NCBI GenBank assembly: GCA_041687455.1
Contig: JAWLBY010000003.1
Coordinates: 124,001 to 188,000, forward strand
Length of the DNA: 64,000 nt
Origin: JAWLBY01 sp041687455
Lineage (GTDB): Bacteria > Pseudomonadota > Gammaproteobacteria > Xanthomonadales > Xanthomonadaceae
Direction: 5' to 3'
A program made the position numbers and the translations under genes. Shown here one piece after another: positions 17,375 through 24,334 of this stretch. The notes below the pieces were generated by a model. The model was not told the origin of the DNA. It saw only the letters and a program-made list of their open reading frames with translations, and did no database searches. Numbering within the stretch: the stretch's first letter is position 1; every line of letters starts with the position of its first letter.

Positions 17375-17787
17375 GCCAGTTCCTGATCAGCGACGGACCG
17401 TCGGACGGGCAAGCGCGGCGATCATCAGGTTTCCTGGCGCGCTTGCGGCGACCGTTTCCGTGCCTTGGCACCGTTGTATCACCGGGCTCGGGCGGTCGGC
17501 ATCAGCATTGCATGAATCTGCGGAGCCGGTCACGTTGCCGGCGACATGCGGGCTGGTAGCAGGCTGGTCCGGGAGCTGCATCGATCCTGCCAGCGATCCT
17601 TGCAAGTCGCCCGCCTGCACCCGCAGCGCTGCCGTATGCCTGCGGCGCAGCAGCGCTTTCAATGCCTTGGCATGGGCGCTGCAGGAACGGTCGGGCAGCG
17701 GCGACGTCGCGCTCCGCGGCCGCTCGGCCGCGGGGCGGACGGACGCGACGCTGGTTGCCAACCGGCTGAACGCCAAAGGAGGTTGCG
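17375..17787. other. 413-bp divergent promoter region
   Basis: This separates the minus-strand GGDEF-EAL gene from the plus-strand glycine-zipper gene and must hold both promoters. I see no reading frame with convincing protein character, no strong hairpin and no repeat. A good ribosome binding site (AAAGGAGG, ending about 7 bases before 17788) marks its right end. Confidence 0.5.
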
Positions 17788-18342
17788 ATGAACAGAATGA
17801 TCACGAGCTGGGTCGCATGTGCCGTGCTGGTGCTGCCGGGAGCGGCGCTGGCGGTCGATGAGTACAGCTATGTCTGGGCGCGGGTGGTGTCGGTCGACCC
17901 GATCGTCGCCCGGACCAGCAGTCCGGAATCGCGCGAGGTGTGCTGGGAACAGCCGGTCACCCATTACCAGCCGGGCCGGGCCTATCCGACCTACCGGCGT
18001 GATCCGACCACCGGCACGCTGGTCGGCGCACTGATCGGCGGTGCGCTCGGCAGCCAGGTCGGCGGCGGCAGCGGCCGCACCGCGGCGACCGTGGCCGGTG
18101 CCGTGGCCGGTGGCGCGGTTGGCAGGAACATCTCCGAAACGCGGGCCGACACCGCGGCTGGCGAGCCTCGTGCGCGGGAAGGCTACGAGGAAGTCTGCGA
18201 GACCCGGACCACCGAGCATACCGAGCAGCGGGTGGTCGGCTACGACGTGACCTACGAACTCGAAGGGCAGTTGTTCCACGCGCGGACCGACGCCCATCCG
18301 GGCGAGCAGATCCGCGTTGCCGTCGCGCCGTACCACGACTGA
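17788..18342 (+). CDS. Glycine-zipper 2TM outer-membrane-type protein
   Basis: A 184-residue protein. The ATG at 17788 follows AAAGGAGG at good spacing. The signal peptide (WVACAVLVLPGAALA) is followed by a beta-rich segment with YSYVWARVVSVDPIVAR and one Cys (REVCWEQPV). Residues 75-112 are a glycine-zipper: GTLVGALIGGALGSQVGGG and TVAGAVAGGAVG. The C-terminal part has a second Cys (EEVCETRTTEHTEQ) and YDVTYELEGQ. This matches the Rickettsia 17 kDa / glycine zipper 2TM surface antigen family, thought to span or stabilise the outer membrane. It stands alone and the function in this organism is unknown. Confidence 0.8.
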   Translation: MNRMITSWVACAVLVLPGAALAVDEYSYVWARVVSVDPIVARTSSPESREVCWEQPVTHYQPGRAYPTYRRDPTTGTLVGALIGGALGSQVGGGSGRTAATVAGAVAGGAVGRNISETRADTAAGEPRAREGYEEVCETRTTEHTEQRVVGYDVTYELEGQLFHARTDAHPGEQIRVAVAPYHD

Positions 18343-18400
18343 CGCAGGTGGAGGCCGTCCGGTGTGCCGGTGCCGAACGGCCGCTGCGGGCGGAGCGATT

Positions 18401-18934
18401 TCAGCCCGCGCGACGGCTGCGCCTGGCCGGCGGTGCGGCGCCGGTACCCTTCGCGGCCGCGCGTTGCCTGCGGCGCGTCGTGTATTCGAGTTCGATCCGT
18501 TCGCGATCGCGGCAGCGCAACTCGCGCGCCAGGATCGCCAGTGCCAGCGCCTTGCGCGGTCCGTACTTGTTGCAAGCGAAGCGCATCGTCGCGTCGCGTC
18601 CTGCCTCGCGCCAGAACGCGACATAGGAGTCGTACACGTGCCCGCTGCCGCGCGGGTCGGCGCTGTGCGCCAGCCGCACGCCGACGTGGCCGGTACGGTT
18701 GCGCGACGACAGCTTTCCCTCGGATGAACCGGCCGCTGGCAACTGCGCAGCGAGTTCGTCGTAGCGCGCGCGGGCGGCGCGCTGGGCAGCGCGCTTTCCG
18801 CCGTAGGCGTTGTCGGCGTAGAACTCCTGGAAGAACTGCTCGCCGCGGCGGATCCGCATCAACCAGCCGAAGCTGCCCTTTTCCGGCACTTCGACCCGGG
18901 TGGCACCGGTCGGCGCCTTGCGCTTTCTGCTCAT
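18401..18934 (-). CDS. AP2-like DNA-binding protein paired with a ParA ATPase
   Basis: A 177-residue, very basic protein. Its ATG at 18934 overlaps the stop of the upstream parA-like gene (ATGA), so the two are co-translated. Two segments have the three-strand-plus-helix pattern of AP2/integrase DNA-binding domains. One is near residues 20-60 (FGWLMRIRRGEQFFQEFYAD, then GGKRAAQRAARARYDEL). The second is near 75-140 (RTGHVGVRLAHS, YDSYVAFWREAGRD, MRFACNKYGPRKALALAILA). A basic C-terminal tail follows. It may bind a DNA site and act as the partner of the ATPase, in the way ParB or another centromere-binding protein would. This role is inferred from pairing only. Confidence 0.6.
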   Translation of the reverse strand: MSRKRKAPTGATRVEVPEKGSFGWLMRIRRGEQFFQEFYADNAYGGKRAAQRAARARYDELAAQLPAAGSSEGKLSSRNRTGHVGVRLAHSADPRGSGHVYDSYVAFWREAGRDATMRFACNKYGPRKALALAILARELRCRDRERIELEYTTRRRQRAAAKGTGAAPPARRSRRAG

Positions 18935-19737
18935 GTCTGTTCGGCTCGGGCAACGGGTGATGCCGCGGCGGCGGCGGACTCGATGGCCGGTGCCGCGATC
19001 ACGCCATAGTTGGCCAGCAGCCGGTCGCACAGTTCGGTCCATTCGCGCGCGGCGCCGGCATGCCGGCGGCGCCGCCAGACCGGCCGGCATTCCGACAGCG
19101 CCTCGGCGACCGCGACGTGCCGGTGCAGGTACGGCTTGACCAGCCGGAACGATCTGTCGAGCTTGTGGGCGATGCGGGCATGCTGCGCCGCCTGCCGGTT
19201 TACCAGGTTCAGCACGAAATCGGCCGGCGCCAGAGCAGGGTTCAGATGCTCCTGGATGGCTGCCGCCTCGCTGAGCAGCGAGGCTACGCCGTCGACTGCA
19301 TACGACTCCGGAATCAGCGGCACCACGACCCGCTGCGACGAGGCCAGCGCCATCGTCAGCCGCAGTCCGAGCGCCGGTGCGCTGTCGATCACGACCAGGC
19401 CGTAAGCCTCGGCCAGCGAGCGCAGGTGGGTGCGGGCCTGGAACGCCGCCGACAGGTTGAGCCGGTCGGTTCCGGTCAATCGTGCCGATGCCGGCAGCAG
19501 ATCGATGCTGGCGTCGGATGTCGGCATCGGCCGCGGCGCGGCTTCGTCGGAGAACAGCATGTCGGACGAAGGCTGCCCGCTGGCCTCGGCGCGGCTGGCG
19601 AGGGTGGCGGTCAGGTTGCCCTGTGCGTCGAGGTCGACCGCCAGCACGCGGCAGTAGTCGGCGGCCCGGAACGCCAGATGCGCCGCCAGCGAGGTCTTGC
19701 CGACGCCACCCTTGTGATTCGCGACCGTCACGATCAT
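18931..19737 (-). CDS. ParA/MinD-family ATPase
   Basis: A 268-residue protein. The start at ATG 19737 is supported by GGAGG 9 bases upstream and puts the strands directly at the N-terminus: MIVTVANHKGGVGKTSLAAH, the deviant Walker A motif with both lysines. Walker A' (VLAVDLDAQGNLT), the switch DSAPALGL and VVVPLIPESYAVDG follow, as in ParA proteins. There is no N-terminal helix-turn-helix, so it is of the small (type Ib-like or orphan) kind. It forms a two-gene operon with the AP2-like gene. No parB gene or origin lies in the window, so this is unlikely to be the chromosome's main parAB. It may position another cargo or be a relic of a plasmid-type partition system. Confidence 0.85.
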   Translation of the reverse strand: MIVTVANHKGGVGKTSLAAHLAFRAADYCRVLAVDLDAQGNLTATLASRAEASGQPSSDMLFSDEAAPRPMPTSDASIDLLPASARLTGTDRLNLSAAFQARTHLRSLAEAYGLVVIDSAPALGLRLTMALASSQRVVVPLIPESYAVDGVASLLSEAAAIQEHLNPALAPADFVLNLVNRQAAQHARIAHKLDRSFRLVKPYLHRHVAVAEALSECRPVWRRRRHAGAAREWTELCDRLLANYGVIAAPAIESAAAAASPVARAEQT

Positions 19738-19893
19738 CGGTGAAGCCTCCGGTGCCGGCAGTGGCAAGCGCTGCGAGCCGGCCGCGCGGAAATCACGCGC
19801 GCAAGCAGCCTAACACAGGCATCGAGCGGAACTCCGCGAGCGTGCCGACGGACGGAAACGGCAACGGCGCCGGTCGGCGGCCCAGCATCGCAG

Positions 19894-20139
19894 TCACCCG
19901 CGGATTTCGAAGCCGGGCTTGTCGTTGATCGTGCCGTCTTCCTCGAGCACGGCGAACCGCTTGCGCTCGGCATCGAACACGACCGGCACGGCCGGCTGGA
20001 ATGGCTTGCGCCGGATGAACTTGAGTTCCCAGCCGAAATGCTCGAGCTCGCTCAAGGTCAGCAACTGGGCGTCGTTGAGCTGCCGCTTCAATGCGGCCTG
20101 GTTCGCCTTGGTATCGGCGCGGCGTTCCTTGTCGACCAT
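19894..20139 (-). CDS. Uncharacterised 81-residue conserved-looking protein
   Basis: The ATG at 20139 is preceded by GGGGGAGA. The protein has a charged N-terminal helix (KERRADTKANQAALKRQLND). A compact alpha/beta part follows with LSELEHFGWELKFIRRKPFQP, VVFDAERKRFAVLEEDG and KPGFEIRG. There is no signal peptide or membrane segment. The codon use and the strand-rich second half look like a real small soluble protein. I do not recognise a named family. It lies between the ParA-like gene and rlmC, in the same direction as both, with gaps of over 130 bp on each side. Confidence 0.65.
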   Translation of the reverse strand: MVDKERRADTKANQAALKRQLNDAQLLTLSELEHFGWELKFIRRKPFQPAVPVVFDAERKRFAVLEEDGTINDKPGFEIRG

Positions 20140-20274
20140 GACAGTCTCCCCCGAAAAGCTGTCGCAACGGCCGACGCGCCGGCCGGCGTGAATCCAGACG
20201 ATCGGCCGGCTGGCCGCCCGTATCCAACGGATGCTAAAGCGATGCCATGCCTCTGACCAGCCCCGTCGCGTCGC

Positions 20275-21405
20275 TCAGCCGCGCTCGGCCAGCAACAGCA
20301 GTTCGTAGTGGCGGGTATGCGGGAACATGTCGAGTACCTGCGCGACGCGCGGTCGCAACGACGGCATCGCCGCGAGGTCGCGGGCGAGGCTTTCGGCATT
20401 GCAGCTCGAGTAGATCAGCCAGCGGGTTTCGGACTGCTGCAGCCGGGTGGCGAGCGTCGCGCCGAGGCCGCGGCGCGGCGGATTGACGATCACCAGCGGC
20501 GGCAGCGCGGGCTGTCCGAGCAGGTACGTGGTTGCGTCGGAGGCGACGAAGCGGACCCGTGTCGCGCCGATGCCGTCGGCCGTCTGCCGGGCGCTGTCGA
20601 TCGCCTCGGCGCTCAGTTCGATGCCGAGCACGTCGCGGTCCGCTGCGGCGCAATGCAGTGCGAAGCCGCCGACCCCGCAATACAGATCCCACAGCGCCGA
20701 CGGTTGCAGCGCGTCGACCCAGGCACGGGCCTGACGATAGAGCGCCGCCGCGACCGCGGTGTTGGTCTGGAAGAAACTGCGCGGCCGCAGGTGCAGCGGC
20801 AGGCCGCCAACCGGCATCGTCAGCGTCGCGTCCGGGCCGAGCACGATCTCCTGCTCGCCTTCGAGCACCGCCTTGTGCTCCGGCTGCAGGTTGATCGAAA
20901 CCACCCGCAACTGCGGCATGCGCGCCAGCAGCGCCGGCAGATGCTTGCGGATCCGTCCCAGCGGCTCCTGCGAGCGCAGCACGAAGCGGACCATCAGCTC
21001 GCCGCTGTCCTCGGCCAGTGTGATCAGCAGGAACTTCAGTTCGCCGCGCCGCTGCGAGACATCGTACGGAGCGATCCGGGCCCGCTGCACGTACTCGATC
21101 AGTGGGTCGAAGCTGGACTGGAGCGCCGGCGGATAAAGCTGGCAGTCGCGCAGATCGATGCTGCCGAGGTCGGGATCGACCAGGCCGAGCACCGGAGCAT
21201 CGCTGCTGCCGCTGACGACCATCTTGGCCTTGTTGCGGAAGCCCCGTTCGACGCTCGCGACCGCCGGCAACCACTGCAGTCCGGCGTGACCGGCCAGCAG
21301 TCTGCCCGCATGCGCCTGCTTGGCGAGCAGTTGCTCCGGGTAGGGCGTTTCGATCTCGCTGCACGAACGGCAGCGACCGGCGACGAAGTGCGGGCAGTGG
21401 ATCAC
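20275..21405 (-). CDS. rlmC: 23S rRNA (uracil-C5)-methyltransferase RlmC
   Basis: A 376-residue SAM-dependent methyltransferase that makes m5U747 in 23S rRNA in E. coli. The start is the GTG at 21405, which overlaps the TGA of the upstream flavoprotein gene (GTGA). It begins with the iron-sulfur cysteine cluster CPHFVAGRCRSC and EIETPYPEQLLAKQ, closely like E. coli RlmC (RumB). There is no N-terminal TRAM domain, which argues against RlmD. Later motifs are FFQTN, the SAM-binding DLYCGVGGFALH, NPPRRG and the catalytic cysteine in YSSCNAESLARDL. It is coupled to the flavoprotein gene by overlap. Confidence 0.93.
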   Translation of the reverse strand: MIHCPHFVAGRCRSCSEIETPYPEQLLAKQAHAGRLLAGHAGLQWLPAVASVERGFRNKAKMVVSGSSDAPVLGLVDPDLGSIDLRDCQLYPPALQSSFDPLIEYVQRARIAPYDVSQRRGELKFLLITLAEDSGELMVRFVLRSQEPLGRIRKHLPALLARMPQLRVVSINLQPEHKAVLEGEQEIVLGPDATLTMPVGGLPLHLRPRSFFQTNTAVAAALYRQARAWVDALQPSALWDLYCGVGGFALHCAAADRDVLGIELSAEAIDSARQTADGIGATRVRFVASDATTYLLGQPALPPLVIVNPPRRGLGATLATRLQQSETRWLIYSSCNAESLARDLAAMPSLRPRVAQVLDMFPHTRHYELLLLAERG

Positions 21406-22637
21406 GGGACAGGGCCGACCAGGCCGAGCTGGGCCAGCGCGCTGCGGGCCGCCCGCCGGCCGCTGGCGAAGCAGGCGGTCAACAGATAGCCGCCGGTCGG
21501 GGCCTCCCAGTCGATCATTTCGCCGGCGCAGTAGACGCCCGGCAGTGCGCGCAGCATCAGGCCGTCGGTCAGCGCCGAAAAGCACACGCCGCCGGCGCTG
21601 CTGATCGCCTCGGCGATCGGCCGGGTGCCGTGCAATGTCAACGGCAACGCTTTCAGCAGCGCTGCGCAGGCGGCGGGATCGGCCAGCGCGGAGCGCTCGC
21701 CGAGTTCATGCAGCAGGCCGAGCCGTACGCCGTCGACGCCGATCGTGCGACGCAGGTGTTCGCTGAGCGAGCGCTTGCCGCGCGGCCGGGCCAGCGCGGC
21801 AAGCAGTGAGGCGTGCGACCGGTTCGGACACAGGTCGAGCGTGATGGTCGCCTGGCCGTCAGCGTCGATCGCGTCGCGCAGGGCGGCCGAGAACGCATAG
21901 ACCAGGCTGCCCTCGATACCATCGGCAGTGATCACGAACTCGCCTTGCACCGGCGCGCTGCCAGCGAACGACAGCGCGACCGGCTTGACCGGTGCACCGG
22001 CATGACGGTCGCTGAAGTGCGGGCTCCAGCGGCATGCGAAGCCGCAGTTGGCTGGCTTCAGCGTGGCGACGCCGATGCCGCGTTCGCGCAGCAGCGCCAC
22101 CCAGCCGCCGTCCGAACCGAGTTTCGGCCAACTGGCGCCGCCGAGCGCGAGGATCGTCGCGTCGGCGCTTGCACGGCGCTCGCCGTCGGCGGCCGCGAAG
22201 CGCAGCGCGCCGTCCGCGGCCCAGCCGAGCCAGCGGTGCTGGACCGCGAACTGCACGCCCTGTTCGCGCAGTCGCCGTACCCAGCCGCGCAGCAGCGGTG
22301 CCGCGCGCAGGTCGGACGGGAACACCCGGCCGGAACTGCCGACCCTGGTCTCGATGCCGAGTTCGCGCGCCCAGCCGCGCAGCGCGTCGGCGTCAAAGTC
22401 GCCGAGCCAGCCGCGCACCTGCGGCGCCGTCTCGCGGTAGCGCGAGACGAAGTGCTCGAACGGTTCCGAGTGGGTCAGGTTCAGGCCGCCCTTGCCGGCG
22501 ATCAGGATCTTGCGTCCGACCGACGGCAGCCAGTCGTACACGACCACTTCGGCGCCGCCCGCGCGCGCGGTTTCGGCAGCCATCAGCCCGGCCGGGCCGC
22601 CGCCGATCACCGCGATTCGTGTTGCCTGCCGCTGCAT
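21402..22637 (-). CDS. HI0933-like FAD-dependent flavoprotein (TIGR03862 type)
   Basis: A 411-residue protein. It opens with an FAD-binding Rossmann motif (IAVIGGGPAGLMAAETAR). The family signatures VGRKILIAGKGGLNLTHSEP, TRVGSSGRVFPSDLRAAPLL, TILALGGASWPKLGSDG and the C-terminal ISSAGGVCFSALTD with PGVYCAGEMIDWEAPTGGYL follow. All are typical of the HI0933/YhiN superfamily, whose members are soluble flavoproteins; the physiological substrate is mostly unknown, although one clostridial relative (BaiN) acts on bile acids. It is complete and overlaps rlmC by four bases. Confidence 0.88.
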   Translation of the reverse strand: MQRQATRIAVIGGGPAGLMAAETARAGGAEVVVYDWLPSVGRKILIAGKGGLNLTHSEPFEHFVSRYRETAPQVRGWLGDFDADALRGWARELGIETRVGSSGRVFPSDLRAAPLLRGWVRRLREQGVQFAVQHRWLGWAADGALRFAAADGERRASADATILALGGASWPKLGSDGGWVALLRERGIGVATLKPANCGFACRWSPHFSDRHAGAPVKPVALSFAGSAPVQGEFVITADGIEGSLVYAFSAALRDAIDADGQATITLDLCPNRSHASLLAALARPRGKRSLSEHLRRTIGVDGVRLGLLHELGERSALADPAACAALLKALPLTLHGTRPIAEAISSAGGVCFSALTDGLMLRALPGVYCAGEMIDWEAPTGGYLLTACFASGRRAARSALAQLGLVGPVP

Positions 22638-22679
22638 CCGGCCATGCTCGCACGGCCGTCAAGCCGTGCCGCGTTGCAC

Positions 22680-23978
22680 TCAGCCGGTCGGACCGTTGCC
22701 ACGCCGCCGTCCGTCGTCCTGGCGCTTGCGGCCCTGCCCGTGGTGGTGCGGCTGGCCGTTGCCGCGCGGACGGTGCGGTCGCTGCGGCGCATGCTGCGGC
22801 TGGCCGCCGCGCCGGCGCTGGTCGCCCGACGGCGTGGTGTGCAACGGCTGGGTCGGCACGAAACCGTCGACTTCGGTGCGATCGATCGGCGTGCCGAGCA
22901 GCCGGTCGATCGCACGCAACTGCGCCGATTCGTCGGCACTGACCAGCGACAGGGCGAGCCCGTCGGCGCCGGCGCGGCCGGTGCGGCCGATCCGGTGCAC
23001 GTAGTCCTCGGCCACCATCGGCAGGTCGTAGTTGATCACCGCAGGCAACTGTTCGATGTCGATGCCGCGGGCAGCGATGTCGGTGGCGACCAGCACCGTG
23101 ATCCGGCCCGACTTGAAGTCGGCCAGCGCGCGGGTTCGGGCATTCTGCGACTTGTTGCCGTGGATCGCCGCGGCGCCGTGACCGTGCTGCTGCAGTACCC
23201 GGCACAGCTTGTCGGAACCGTGCTTGGTGCGGCAGAACACCAGCGTCTGCCGGCGGCTGTCCTGCGCCAGCAGATGCAGCAACAGGTCGCGCTTCTTTGC
23301 CAGGTCGACCGGATGGACGACATGCTGCACGCGTGGCGCCGCGCTGTTGCTCGGCGTCGCCTGCACCTCGCGCGGATCGCGCATGAACTGTTTCGCGAGC
23401 TCCTTGATCTCGGGCGCGAAGGTTGCCGAGAACAGCAGTGTCTGCCGATCGGCGGGCAGCGCCGACAGGATCCGCCGCAACGCCGGCAGGAAGCCCATGT
23501 CGAGCATCCGGTCGGCCTCGTCGAGCACCAGCACGTCGATCTGCGACAGGTCGACGGTGCGTTGCTGCATGTGGTCGATCAGCCGGCCCGGCGTCGCGAC
23601 CAGCACTTCGACGCCGCGACGCAGGGCGTCGATCTGCGACTGCATGCCGACGCCGCCGAACACGACGGCGCTGCGCACGCGCAGGTGGCGGCCGTAGTCG
23701 CGCACGCTCTCGAGCACCTGTGCAGCCAGTTCGCGGGTCGGTGTCAGCACCAGCACGCGCGGGCAGCGCGGCGCGCCACGGCGATCGGCAAGCCGCTGCA
23801 GCAGCGGCAACGCGAAGGCGGCGGTCTTGCCGGTGCCGGTCTGCGCGGCGGCAAGCAGGTCGTGACCGGCCAGCACCTGCGGAATTGCGGCCTGCTGGAT
23901 CGCGGTTGCTTCGGTGTAGCCCTGTTCGCCCAGGGCACGGCATAGTTCGGGCAGCAGCCCGAGCGCTTCGAAATTCAT
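22680..23978 (-). CDS. rhlE: DEAD-box ATP-dependent RNA helicase, RhlE type
   Basis: A 432-residue protein from the ATG at 23978. All helicase motifs are present: Q-motif (YTEATAIQQAAIP), AQTGTGKT, PTRELAAQV, TPGRLID, DEAD in VLDEADRMLDMGF, SAT in LLFSATF, ATDIAARGIDIEQL and HRIGRTGRAG. After the core (about residue 360) there is a basic Gln/Arg/His/Gly-rich tail of about 60 residues, typical of RhlE and likely to bind RNA. It probably works in ribosome assembly or cold and RNA-decay functions. It is monocistronic. RhlE is favoured over SrmB/CsdA by length, N-terminus and motif wording. Confidence 0.88.
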   Translation of the reverse strand: MNFEALGLLPELCRALGEQGYTEATAIQQAAIPQVLAGHDLLAAAQTGTGKTAAFALPLLQRLADRRGAPRCPRVLVLTPTRELAAQVLESVRDYGRHLRVRSAVVFGGVGMQSQIDALRRGVEVLVATPGRLIDHMQQRTVDLSQIDVLVLDEADRMLDMGFLPALRRILSALPADRQTLLFSATFAPEIKELAKQFMRDPREVQATPSNSAAPRVQHVVHPVDLAKKRDLLLHLLAQDSRRQTLVFCRTKHGSDKLCRVLQQHGHGAAAIHGNKSQNARTRALADFKSGRITVLVATDIAARGIDIEQLPAVINYDLPMVAEDYVHRIGRTGRAGADGLALSLVSADESAQLRAIDRLLGTPIDRTEVDGFVPTQPLHTTPSGDQRRRGGQPQHAPQRPHRPRGNGQPHHHGQGRKRQDDGRRRGNGPTG

Positions 23979-24334
23979 GGATTGGCTCCGTTGATGATGA
24001 ACCCGGAGCGTCCCGAACACCGCGCTGCAGGAAAGGCGATGCCGAGTGCAGCATCGCGAAGGTCGATGGCGGAGGGGTCGAAGCACCGACGGCGGATGTC
24101 GCCCGGACGCATTCATCGGGAGATCCGCCTCCGACGAACCGCGCACTCTACGTGCTGCAGTGCAAAAATGCCAGTCGTCGGCGGCCATAGCGACCGCTGG
24201 GGCCGACCGGCGCGCACCTTGCGTGGTCAGCAGGCCGATCGCGGCGGTCCGGCTCGGCCGGGGCGACGGGCCGGCGCTGATATCGCAGAATGCGGGCCCG
24301 GCGGTTGCTGTCCGCCGCGCGTGGGGAGTGTTCG
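23979..24334. other. 356-bp divergent region between rhlE and the GIDE-LemA gene
   Basis: This must contain both promoters. There is a slightly AT-richer patch around 24146-24175 (GCACTCTACG to GCAAAAATGCC). I find no clear hexamer pair and no coding signal, repeat or riboswitch-like structure. At its right end GGGGAG (24323-24328) is the ribosome binding site for the gene starting at 24335. Confidence 0.4.
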
